Positions 17,296 through 25,731 of a DNA stretch of 64,000 nucleotides are shown one piece after another. The number at the start of each line of letters is the position of its first letter. The stretch's first letter is position 1. Position numbers and translations under genes: made by a program. The DNA is from CAG-177 sp003514385 (GTDB lineage Bacteria; Bacillota; Clostridia; Oscillospirales; Acutalibacteraceae). The stretch is taken from positions 868,001 to 932,000 of the forward strand of contig JBPPLN010000001.1 of assembly GCA_051920445.1 (NCBI GenBank), read 5' to 3'. The notes below the pieces were generated by a model. The model was given only the letters and a program-made list of their open reading frames with translations, was not told where the DNA came from and made no database searches.

Positions 17296-17352
17296 CTATA
17301 TGTTTTTATATTATTCGGTTATGTCATCACATGGCTTTTTAAATAATATTGC

Positions 17353-19917
17353 TCACATTTCAACGCTGTACACATATTTTCCGCCTGAAACTTCAAAGCT
17401 CTTTCCGTCGGGCAGCGTGATAACAGCGCTCGTGTTAAACGGAACATTAATCGAGAGGACAAAAACGCCGTTTTCAAAATTCCAATTGATTTTGATAGTT
17501 CCGCTCGAAAGCTTTTTGAAACATGACACGCTCGTGAGTCCGCCTCCGACGAGGGGTGCAACCTTAAATTTTTTATAGCCCGGCTCAATCGCTTCGAGTC
17601 CCGCGACGCGCCTATATAACCAATCGCCGACTGCACCGTTCGCATAATGGTTGAAAGAAACCATTCCTCCGTCGACAGCGTTTACCAGACCGCTTCCCGG
17701 ATCTTTTCCGAGATTGACGGTTCCATCGGGTCGAAGCGCGTCCCAACGCTCCCAAATTGACGTTCCCCCGGCTTTGACTTCATACAACCACGACGGGACG
17801 GTGTCCTGAAGTAAAAGGTCATATGCTTCATTTATATATCCGTTGTCCGAAAGCGCAAAAAGGAGATATGGTGTTCCGAGGAAGCCGGTGGAAAGATGAT
17901 TATCGGCTTCTTTCACGAGTCTTAAAAGGTTTTCAGCATATTTTTTTCTTTCCTCTCCGCTCACCATTCCAAAATACAGCGGGCAAACATAGGCCGTTTG
18001 AAACTCGTTTTTGAGCGTTCCTTTTTTGTCGGTAAAACCGTTCCGATATGCGTTTTCTATGCACTTTCGCTTTTCTTGAAACGCCTTAGCCTCCTCTTCA
18101 AAACCGAGAATGGTTGCAATTTTTGATGCGAGGGCGCAATCGTTGGCATAATATGCGGTTGAAATCCACTTCTTTTTTGCCATCCATTGCTTTTGATTTT
18201 CGTTCGGAGCGCACCAATCGCCGTAAGAAAATCCGTGCGACCAAATGTATCTATCTTCCCCCGATGAAAACGCCGCCGCTTTCTTTTCGACTCCCGAAAG
18301 ATATCTTTTCATCATCGGATAAAACTTTTCAAGAATGGTTTTGTCCCCGCTGTTTTGATAAAGCGCCCACGGGACAAGGAAAACACAGTCGGACCAGCCG
18401 GCCGTAATCTTTGTTCCGCCGAAATGTTTGACCCGAGGAACAACGACGGGGATTCCTCCGTCTTTTGTCTGCTGTGCTTTCACATCAATAAGCCACTTTC
18501 TAAGAAAGCGGTTCATATTGAAGTTGAAACACGCCGTCGAAGCAAAAACGGAGATGTCGCCCGTCCAACCGAGTCTTTCGTCGCGCTGAGGACAGTCGGT
18601 CGGGATCTCAAGGAAGTTTGAAAAACCGCTGTATCTGATATTCTTTTGAAGGCGGTTAATGCTTTCGTTGGAGCAGAAAAAGTCTCCCGTTTCCTCGTCA
18701 ATCGAGGAAATAACCTTCATTCTGACCTTGACGTTTTCAGGCTCAATTCCGCAAAGCTCGGCATAACGAAAACCCATAAAGGTAAATTTCGGGCAGTAGG
18801 TCTCTTCTTCTCCGCCGCAAACATATTCAAGCTTTGCTTTCGCCGAACGCAGCGGCTTTGTAAAAAGCTCGCCGTTCAAAAGAACCTCCGCATGTCGAGC
18901 GGTTATCCTCTGCCCTTTTCTCCCTTTAATTTCAAGTTCGAGAACTCCGGCGCAGTTTTGACCAAAATCATAGATATAGCCGTTTTGGCTTTTTTGAATC
19001 TCTTTCGGTTCGAGCGTTTCGATTATTTTTGCAAATTTTCCGTACGATGCGACGAGGCGCGGAGAAATACGGGGCTTCTCTTTTTCGGCATTTTCAAAGA
19101 TCGCCTTGCTCAAGGTTTTCGTTGCGTCGAATATCTCTCCGTTATAAAACGACACGTCTCTGACAGGCCCGTCAGCGGTAACGAGCCAGCTTTCGTCGGT
19201 TTTAATTTCGTCTTTTCGCCCATCGTCATATTCGATTTGAACAAGTGCTTTGAGCGCGAGCCTGTCGGCGCCGAGCTTATTACTTCTATTCAGGCCGAAA
19301 ATCCCGACCGCCCAACCGCCCGCAACGGTGAAAACCAATTCGTTTTTCTCTTCGAGAAACGGCGCAATGTCATAAACCTGATATTGAAGTCGGTCTTCAA
19401 AACTCGTGAAACCGGGAGCAAAGCGGTCGTCGGAAATCTCTTTTCCGCAAAGCGTGAAAGAATAAATTCCGAACGCGGTTGAATAAAGCCGCGCTTTTTT
19501 CACCTTACCCGAAAGCAAAAACTGACGTTTGAAGACGAGCGGAATGGGGCTTTTTCTGAAACCGACATGATAGTTCGGCTTCGTTATCCACTCCGCAGGA
19601 AAATCACCGGAAAGGAAGCCCGTTTCAAACTCCGCCGTTTTTTCGGCTTTGTTTCCGTAATTGTCACAAACCGTCGCTTCCACCGTATAAACCGTGCACG
19701 GGAGAAGAGCTCTTCCGCCATAAACGATATTGTCGACAGTAGAGCTTTGCTCTTCTGTCTGCCAAAGGACAGCTTCGTCACTTTTGACCTTAAGGGAATA
19801 TGAAGAAATAAAAGCGTTTTCAAGCTCGTTTTCGGTTTCAAGAGTGAAGTGCGGATTTTCACTGTCTGTCACGGCAAAACCGCACAGATCATCGATTCGG
19901 ATATTTTTAAGTTTCAT
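17353..19917 (-). CDS. GH78 alpha-L-rhamnosidase
   Basis: An 854-residue family 78 enzyme removing terminal alpha-L-rhamnose from plant glycosides, pectin fragments or flavonoids. Visible parts are an N-terminal beta domain (DDLCGFAVTDSENPHF), the YDFGQNCAGVLELEI strand region, and the (alpha/alpha)6 barrel with CPQRDERLGWTGD (catalytic acid region), GGIPVVVPR, GTSIWERWDALRPDG and SFNHYANGAVGDWLYRRVAG. No signal peptide, so cytoplasmic. The ATG at 19917 overlaps the stop of the upstream symporter by 11 bp, showing translational coupling: imported rhamnosides are cut inside the cell. GC is lower than in the left flank. Confidence 0.94.
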   Translation of the reverse strand: MKLKNIRIDDLCGFAVTDSENPHFTLETENELENAFISSYSLKVKSDEAVLWQTEEQSSTVDNIVYGGRALLPCTVYTVEATVCDNYGNKAEKTAEFETGFLSGDFPAEWITKPNYHVGFRKSPIPLVFKRQFLLSGKVKKARLYSTAFGIYSFTLCGKEISDDRFAPGFTSFEDRLQYQVYDIAPFLEEKNELVFTVAGGWAVGIFGLNRSNKLGADRLALKALVQIEYDDGRKDEIKTDESWLVTADGPVRDVSFYNGEIFDATKTLSKAIFENAEKEKPRISPRLVASYGKFAKIIETLEPKEIQKSQNGYIYDFGQNCAGVLELEIKGRKGQRITARHAEVLLNGELFTKPLRSAKAKLEYVCGGEEETYCPKFTFMGFRYAELCGIEPENVKVRMKVISSIDEETGDFFCSNESINRLQKNIRYSGFSNFLEIPTDCPQRDERLGWTGDISVFASTACFNFNMNRFLRKWLIDVKAQQTKDGGIPVVVPRVKHFGGTKITAGWSDCVFLVPWALYQNSGDKTILEKFYPMMKRYLSGVEKKAAAFSSGEDRYIWSHGFSYGDWCAPNENQKQWMAKKKWISTAYYANDCALASKIATILGFEEEAKAFQEKRKCIENAYRNGFTDKKGTLKNEFQTAYVCPLYFGMVSGEERKKYAENLLRLVKEADNHLSTGFLGTPYLLFALSDNGYINEAYDLLLQDTVPSWLYEVKAGGTSIWERWDALRPDGTVNLGKDPGSGLVNAVDGGMVSFNHYANGAVGDWLYRRVAGLEAIEPGYKKFKVAPLVGGGLTSVSCFKKLSSGTIKINWNFENGVFVLSINVPFNTSAVITLPDGKSFEVSGGKYVYSVEM

Positions 19918-21310
19918 TTTCCGCCGTCTCCCGTCTTTCCGAAAGCACCGCCTGAATTTTTTCGGCTTCTTCATTGTTGATTCTGTAAAGCAACAAGAAT
20001 ACAATCGCACCAACAAAAACCACTATACCCGGAATCAAGCCGTCAGCAAGGCTGAGGCCTAACTTTGTGTATGAGCCGTCGCCGTTTGCTGTCCATGAAA
20101 GAACGTAAAGCGAAAAAGCTGCGCCTATTCCGTTGCTGATTTTTGTAATCATTGAGGTCGCTGCGGCAATCACGCCCTCAGCACGCAGGCCGAGCTTGTA
20201 GTCCACATAGTCGATATTATCCGCCTGAATCGAATAATACAAAAGCTGTGCAAAGCTTGTTCCGCAGCTGCAAATTACGCTTGAGATGCAGGCGGCGACA
20301 AGACCGCTCGTTTTGTCGTTGACCGCAACAAGGCGAACGAGACAACCGATCGCCGTGACGATCATTCCGCAAACATAAATCCTGCGCTTTCCAATCTTCT
20401 TCGCGAGCGGAACGGCAAGCAATGAGACGGGGCCGCCGACAATTGCGACCGTATTCATAATCGTGAGCTTTCCGATCGAGCCGAGCGCGTGCGTTGCATA
20501 ATATGGATTCGACGTTGCAACGAACGCAAGTCCCGTCTGAACAATGAGTCCTCCGATAAAGAAAGCGACAATCGGCTTCAATTTAATGATTCTTAAAACA
20601 TCCTTTGCTTTATATCCGGCATCCTTGAGCGGTTCGACTCGCTGATGAATGCCCGTGATTCCGCCGAGCGAGCACGAAATGATGATTCCCATAGCAAGCA
20701 GATTCATAATATTATAGCCCTTGACGGAAGAGTTGAACTTTGCGAAAACAATAGGAGCTATGAGGTTGAGTCCACCGCCGAGACCGTAAGCAAAATTTTT
20801 TAGCATTGCAAGGAAATTTCGCTCCTCCATATCGTTTGTCATTACAGGAAGCATACTGTTGAGTGAAATGTCCATAACGGGGAAGGTCACACCGAGAAGC
20901 ATATATGAAATATAGGCAACCATAACCTTCATCGAGTCCGAAACATATGCCGGACCCATCCATACCACGGCATAGTTCAAGGTACAGATGATCGTTCCGA
21001 CAATAAGAATTCGTCTGAATTTTCCGAACTTTGAGTTTGGCGCTCTATCAATGAAATAACCGATGAACGGGTCATTCACTCCGTCAAAAACTCTTGCGAT
21101 CAAAAACATTGTTCCGACGACCCTTGCGTCCATACCGAGTGTGTCAGTATAGAAAATCGAAAGGTATGCGTTGACCATGGTCATTATAGGGATGTTTCCG
21201 AGGTTCACGAAGAAATATGACACGCGTTCCTTCCAAAGCGGCTTATTCCCGAGCTGAAGCGTGGCACCCAATCCGAAAAGCTTTGATTTCTTTTCTTGGT
21301 TTTCTTTCAT
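19907..21310 (-). CDS. GPH-family symporter, probably for rhamnosides
   Basis: A 467-residue glycoside-pentoside-hexuronide:cation symporter. It has NDPFIGYFIDRAPNSKFGKF between helices 2 and 3, a DISLNSMLPVMT segment, about twelve membrane helices and the NIDYVDYKLGLRAEGVIAA segment matching the family's helix 10-11 motif. The ATG at 21310 has AAAGGAACG upstream; longer forms reading up to 21502 have no site. Coupling to the GH78 gene suggests the substrate is a rhamnosyl oligosaccharide or glycoside, which is inference from context. No convincing promoter was found in the 250 bp upstream. Confidence 0.9.
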   Translation of the reverse strand: MKENQEKKSKLFGLGATLQLGNKPLWKERVSYFFVNLGNIPIMTMVNAYLSIFYTDTLGMDARVVGTMFLIARVFDGVNDPFIGYFIDRAPNSKFGKFRRILIVGTIICTLNYAVVWMGPAYVSDSMKVMVAYISYMLLGVTFPVMDISLNSMLPVMTNDMEERNFLAMLKNFAYGLGGGLNLIAPIVFAKFNSSVKGYNIMNLLAMGIIISCSLGGITGIHQRVEPLKDAGYKAKDVLRIIKLKPIVAFFIGGLIVQTGLAFVATSNPYYATHALGSIGKLTIMNTVAIVGGPVSLLAVPLAKKIGKRRIYVCGMIVTAIGCLVRLVAVNDKTSGLVAACISSVICSCGTSFAQLLYYSIQADNIDYVDYKLGLRAEGVIAAATSMITKISNGIGAAFSLYVLSWTANGDGSYTKLGLSLADGLIPGIVVFVGAIVFLLLYRINNEEAEKIQAVLSERRETAENET

Positions 21311-21920
21311 TGTTATGACCGTTCCTTTCCGCTGCGTGTAAGACACAAAAGGCTCGGAAAGCCTTGCACCGTAACACAGCATTAAAAATCTGTGTTGAGA
21401 CATGCTTGAGAATTTATATTCATTGCATAGTACGTGGATGTGAGTGGGCACCGCGAAAGCTGAACCGTATGGTGTGTGTATCAGCTGCTCTTTCAAGCAC
21501 AAATTACATTATTACTCCTATATTCAACAACGCATCTTTTCAATAAAAAGAAAAAGGCGGCAAAAATCATGATTCATCTTTCCTCTTCATCGGAATTGTA
21601 ACATATCGTTGTGATTATTTCCACCACTTTCTGAAGAAATATCCGAAATGAAAATCGCAATCAGCGCCTCGAAATGCTGTATAAGACATTTCGAGGCGCT
21701 GTTCATTCTTTTTACTCTACATATTGCCGGGCGAATGTCACCCCGCATTTGAATTTTATTTGCATATATTTATCGCAGATGGTTATCCTACCGACCGTCT
21801 GCTTGATAATGAAGCCATTCTGCGCGTCCGGCACTGCATCTTTATTATTTTCTGTATTTTTTGATTAACTTCTAAGAATCGCATTTTTCCTTTAAAATTT
21901 CGATTTTCCTCAAGTTTCAA
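21311..21920. other. Intergenic region between symporter and AraC gene
   Basis: About 610 bp without a supported gene. It should hold the promoter of the symporter-GH78 operon, but no clear -35/-10 pair was seen, which would fit activator dependence. It contains one strong perfect hairpin at 21662-21701 listed separately. Confidence 0.55.
21662..21701. terminator. Perfect 15-bp hairpin downstream of the AraC gene
   Basis: CAGCGCCTCGAAATG (21662-21676) pairs perfectly with 21687-21701 around a 10-nt loop. T-rich sequence follows on both strands (TTCATTCTTTTT on plus, ATTGCGATTTTC on minus). It lies about 220 bp beyond the AraC stop and probably ends that transcript; it could also insulate the symporter operon. 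Confidence 0.6.
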
Positions 21921-23135
21921 TCACTTTTCGTTGTGAACATTCCTGTATTCATTCGGCGTCATACCCGTAGACTTTTTAAACACGGTTTGAAAATACGCCT
22001 GACTTGAAAAGCAAAGATGGGTGCTGATCTCCGACAGACTTCGGTTAGAGTATCTGAGAAGCCTTTTGGCGTCTCTTATTTTACTTTTTATAATGAAATC
22101 TGTAATGCTTTCTCCGGTTTCCTGCCTGAATTTTTTTGTTACATATGTCCTGCTCTTTCCGATGAATCCCGCAACATCATCTATTCCTATCTGACAGTTT
22201 GTGTGATTTTGAATATACTGCATACAAGCATATATCTCTTTCGACGCATTCCGCGGGGCCTTCACTTGTGCAACCCTGTCCGTGAAATCAAGAAGCATGT
22301 TGTACTGCAGCACTTTAACCTCCTCTGTTGATGAGGTCTTTTCACACTCCTGGATATACAGATCGATAAGGCGATAAGTCTCTTCAACTCCAAGTCCGCC
22401 GCCGATAGCGCCGACCTTGCCGACCATAGTTGCTACGCCTATCAAAAGATTTTTTGCCTGACGCAGCGGCGCTTCCGCAAGTTTTCCCTCCCGCAGGTGC
22501 GTTGTTTTCGCGGTGGAGGTCAAAAACGCATTCAGTTTGTCTGTCTCGCCGTCCCTTACAAATGAGAGGAGCATATTTTCAAACTGATATGTTCCGTGCA
22601 GAACCTGCTCGTCCTGCGATTTGTACAAATTCTCGGTATATGTAACCGCAAGCTTGTTTCCTACATCCGACGATTCTTCGAGAAACTGCTCCGCAATGTC
22701 AAACATTTCACCGTTGATAATAAAATTCAGAAGCGCGGTAAGGTTCACAAACTGATTATATGAGCAATTCGGAATGGAATACAGAAATTCCGCCAACGCA
22801 TCCATATCTTTTTTATCCGTTAAATTTCTTCGCGCAACAGTCATAACCGTATCTTCCGTGATAGGCGTCGGAAAAACCGGACCGAGAAGTACTCTTATCG
22901 GGCTGTTTTTTATTCTTATCTGCCCATATGTCCCCTGTTCAGGCAAAGTCAGGATATACATAGTCTGCTCGGCGGAAAACGACTGAGCCTCAAACAAAGA
23001 AAACAAATCGAGGCTGCTGCCCGCCGACGAAAAAATATGTACTATAGTCCTTTCTTCATACACCGCCAGCGGTATATAATGTGAAGCATAAAACAAACTG
23101 CATATATTATTTATTCTGTCATCCACAAAGAACAT
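21921..23135 (-). CDS. AraC-family transcriptional regulator (large)
   Basis: A 404-residue regulator. The C-terminal 100 residues form the double helix-turn-helix of the AraC/XylS family: IGIDDVAGFIGKSRTYVTKK for the first, RSLSEISTHLCFSSQAYFQT then VFKKSTGMTPNEYR for the second. The N-terminal 300 residues form an unrecognised sensor with no clear membrane helix. The ATG at 23135 is preferred over a GTG at 23141. It has its own strong promoter and is divergent from the lipoprotein-GPH-GH2 operon, which it probably controls; the symporter-GH78 operon is another possible target. Confidence 0.88.
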   Translation of the reverse strand: MFFVDDRINNICSLFYASHYIPLAVYEERTIVHIFSSAGSSLDLFSLFEAQSFSAEQTMYILTLPEQGTYGQIRIKNSPIRVLLGPVFPTPITEDTVMTVARRNLTDKKDMDALAEFLYSIPNCSYNQFVNLTALLNFIINGEMFDIAEQFLEESSDVGNKLAVTYTENLYKSQDEQVLHGTYQFENMLLSFVRDGETDKLNAFLTSTAKTTHLREGKLAEAPLRQAKNLLIGVATMVGKVGAIGGGLGVEETYRLIDLYIQECEKTSSTEEVKVLQYNMLLDFTDRVAQVKAPRNASKEIYACMQYIQNHTNCQIGIDDVAGFIGKSRTYVTKKFRQETGESITDFIIKSKIRDAKRLLRYSNRSLSEISTHLCFSSQAYFQTVFKKSTGMTPNEYRNVHNEK

Positions 23136-23158
23136 CCCCACGAACCTTATTTTATAAT

Positions 23159-23187
23159 ATTATACCCGATAGTGAAATACCGTTCAA
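23159..23187 (-). promoter_or_regulatory. Promoter of the large AraC gene
   Basis: On the minus strand TTGAAC (23182-23187) and a perfect TATAAT (23159-23164) with a 17-bp spacer, 24 bp before the start codon. Confidence 0.78.
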
Positions 23188-23193
23188 CTGTTT

Positions 23194-23215
23194 TTGATTA
23201 AAATCAATGTATAAT
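23194..23215 (+). promoter_or_regulatory. Palindrome and -10 element upstream of the lipoprotein operon
   Basis: A palindrome TTGATT-AA-AATCAA (23194-23207) sits directly before a perfect TATAAT (23210-23215). The -35 for this -10 would fall near 23187-23192, where no consensus is seen. An activator binding near the palindrome would explain this. The site lies between divergent araC and the glycosidase operon. Confidence 0.5.
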
Positions 23216-23316
23216 GATTATTTTTTGCAGACTTTGTTGACTGATTTTGGGCATTGTGTGTTTGCCGCATCTAAAATCACAGCAAAAGAGCAAAATCAAA
23301 AACAGGAGGATCATAT

Positions 23317-23976
23317 ATGAAAAAATTTATCTGCGCGCTTCTTTCACTGGCGGTGCTTGCTTTATTTGCAGGCTGCCGCGACCAAAAGAACATCGAAACC
23401 GATACCACCGACGCATCCTCGGGAAGCGTTGAAGCTCAAGTTGAGGACTCATCTGCGGCTCCGCAGGACTCCACTGCACCGCAAACAGATTCCGAATCCG
23501 CATCCATTGAAGAGACAAAAGCAGATGCGCCTTCGAACGGAACAACAGCCGCCCCGGCAAAACAGCCGTCTGTTTCTGTCGGCAAATTTGCCTTCGTAAA
23601 GGATAAAAAAGGGGACATTCTGCGATCCGATTCCGAAAGCAAGATATGGGCAGGAGTTGTCGGCGATGCGTACATACTGCTCAAGAACATCTCCGCCCCA
23701 AACGAATGGGGTGAAAAAGGCAGAGTCTACGAGCTCCACTGCGCTCAGTTTGCGGGAAAATATTCCATGTGGAGCGACGGCTACTGGGAACTCAATGATG
23801 ATGGAACAGAGCTGACCCTCATACCCAAAAACCAGAGCGAAAACGGCAACATAGGCGTTGCCGCCGGAAAAAGCAAGACATTCAAAGGTCAAAACGGCGT
23901 TTTCTCCGTTCCGGTAACATTTGAACAGGGCGGAAAAACAACTATAAAAATAGATTTCAACAAAGTATCGAAATAA
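23317..23976 (+). CDS. Secreted lipoprotein, function unknown
   Basis: A 219-residue lipoprotein with a type II signal peptide: basic MKK start, hydrophobic core, lipobox LFAGC with Cys22 as the lipidated residue. A Ser/Thr/Asp/Glu/Ala-rich linker (about residues 30-85) leads to a 130-residue beta-rich domain (VGKFAFVKDKKGDIL to IKIDFNKVSK). The domain is not recognised. It is the first gene of the GPH-GH2-GH43 operon, with a strong AGGAGG site, so it may catch or present oligosaccharides at the cell surface; that is inference. It is the only exported protein in the island. Confidence 0.8.
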   Translation: MKKFICALLSLAVLALFAGCRDQKNIETDTTDASSGSVEAQVEDSSAAPQDSTAPQTDSESASIEETKADAPSNGTTAAPAKQPSVSVGKFAFVKDKKGDILRSDSESKIWAGVVGDAYILLKNISAPNEWGEKGRVYELHCAQFAGKYSMWSDGYWELNDDGTELTLIPKNQSENGNIGVAAGKSKTFKGQNGVFSVPVTFEQGGKTTIKIDFNKVSK

Positions 23977-24012
23977 CACTTCGACGGCACATATTGATAA
24001 AAGGGTGAACTT

Positions 24013-25731
24013 ATGAAAGAAATATCCTTGCTTGAAAAAAGCATACTAAATACAAAGTTTTTTGATTCAAAGATAAAAACCTGCTCGGTGTCATGGAAAG
24101 AAAAATATCTCGGACACCTTATCGGTCCTCTTGGACTAATTCTCGTTGTCAACACTGTCGCCGCGCTCGTTGAGAAGTTTTTCACCCAACAGGTCGGCGC
24201 AATGTACGGCGAAGGCAACGCCGCGATGATATCCGCAATGGGCAAAAAATATGAGATGGTAATGACTGTTGCAAAGATTCTTGCCGTCGCTACAGGTCTC
24301 TTGGTGTCATGGCTCATTTCGCACACAAAGTCAAAGCAGGGTAGACTCCGTCCGTGGTATCTGATCTTCGGATTCTGTTCCGTTGCAATAGCGGCGACCA
24401 TCTTCCTGTTTTCGGGAAATACTCTGGGTGATAACTACTGGTACTATTTCTTCACCCTGCTCATATGCTATCATACAATCGGAACCTCCTACTTTTACCT
24501 GTTCCGCGACAACATAGTATCTCTTTCAACTCACAACGCCAAAGAGAAAGCTCAGCTGACTTTTATACGCAAAATGTCGTGGACTCTCATTTCCGGCATA
24601 CTCATCGGAATGCTTGTCTCTTCGGTCATTATCCCGTTATGGCTCCAGTATGATATCAAAGGATATGCTATACTTATGATAATCCTTTCGATAGTCGCCG
24701 TTCCGCTTGTGCTCATGGAGTACTATTTCACCAGAGAGCGTATTATCGAAGATATCGCACTCGAACAGGGCATTGACAGAGAAAACAATATTCCTCTTAA
24801 AGAACAGATGAAAGCACTGTTCACCAACAAATACTGGGTCATTCTGACTTTCCTTGGGCTTCTGGGAGGAATTGTTGACAACTACAAGGGCGGAAACGTT
24901 CAATATTTCTATATTCAATATATGCTCGGCGGCATCAACAACGATTTCATGCAGATGATCTATCAGATCGTAACAGGAGTTCCGCTCGGTATCGGTGCAT
25001 TCCTGATATACCCGATATCCAAAAAAGTCGGAATAAAGAATCTGACCGTCGGCGGATATTCGCTCGTGCTTATCGGCAGCATCATCGGCTGGATATTCCC
25101 GGATAAAATGATTCCTGCTCTGATAGCGGGATTTTTAAGAAACCTCGGCTGGCTTCCCAACGCATATATATTTGCAACGCTTACCTGCTTTGCATTTGAC
25201 AGCATCGAATACAAGTCGCATATCCGCCTTGAGGGACTTCTCGGCACAGGTATTGTCACTGCTGTTATGACTCTTATATATGCACCGTTTGCCGGCGGAT
25301 ACGAATCGGCTATTCTCCGCCTCGGCTTCGTTGATATTGCCGGAGTTATGCCAAACGAAAAAGTCAGAGCATTCATGACCCTCTCATTCTATCTGTTCGA
25401 TATTATTCTTTCCACAGCGTTTATAGTGCTACTGCCATTTGTCGATGTCGAGAAGAAGATGCCCGAAATTTCCGCCGAACTGCTCCGCAGAAAGAGAGAA
25501 GCTGTCCTTGCCAAAGGTGAAGAGTGGATCGAACCTGAAGAGCTGGACAGACTGGAGGCAGAACGCGACGAGCGCGAATACGAAGAAAACAGAATAAAAG
25601 ACCTCAAAGCCCTCTGTGAAAAGAAGGGACTTGACTTTGAGGCAGAAAACGCCAAATATCTCGCCGCAAAGGCAAAGAAAGAACAGAAAAAGGCGGCGAA
25701 GCTCGCCAAAAAACATGGTGAATCCAAATGA
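24013..25731 (+). CDS. GPH-type MFS symporter with long C-terminal tail
   Basis: A 572-residue transporter with about twelve transmembrane helices. Distinctive stretches are SHTKSKQGRLRPWYLI after helix 2 (family-type loop), YLFRDNIVSLSTHNAKEKAQ and DSIEYKSHIRLEGLLGTG (helix 10-11 motif). The last 110 residues are cytoplasmic, strongly charged and helical with a coiled-coil look (EELDRLEAERDEREYEENRI), ending in an Ala/Lys-rich tail; such an extension is unusual in the family. It follows the lipoprotein by 36 bp and its stop overlaps the GH2 start by 4 bp (ATGA). It probably imports the oligosaccharides cut by the following enzymes. Confidence 0.88.
   Translation: MKEISLLEKSILNTKFFDSKIKTCSVSWKEKYLGHLIGPLGLILVVNTVAALVEKFFTQQVGAMYGEGNAAMISAMGKKYEMVMTVAKILAVATGLLVSWLISHTKSKQGRLRPWYLIFGFCSVAIAATIFLFSGNTLGDNYWYYFFTLLICYHTIGTSYFYLFRDNIVSLSTHNAKEKAQLTFIRKMSWTLISGILIGMLVSSVIIPLWLQYDIKGYAILMIILSIVAVPLVLMEYYFTRERIIEDIALEQGIDRENNIPLKEQMKALFTNKYWVILTFLGLLGGIVDNYKGGNVQYFYIQYMLGGINNDFMQMIYQIVTGVPLGIGAFLIYPISKKVGIKNLTVGGYSLVLIGSIIGWIFPDKMIPALIAGFLRNLGWLPNAYIFATLTCFAFDSIEYKSHIRLEGLLGTGIVTAVMTLIYAPFAGGYESAILRLGFVDIAGVMPNEKVRAFMTLSFYLFDIILSTAFIVLLPFVDVEKKMPEISAELLRRKREAVLAKGEEWIEPEELDRLEAERDEREYEENRIKDLKALCEKKGLDFEAENAKYLAAKAKKEQKKAAKLAKKHGESK

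Noticed and set aside
16884..17300. Integrase or excisionase gene at the island's left end
   Set aside because: No frame on either strand shows tyrosine or serine recombinase motifs; the longest frames are under 75 codons.
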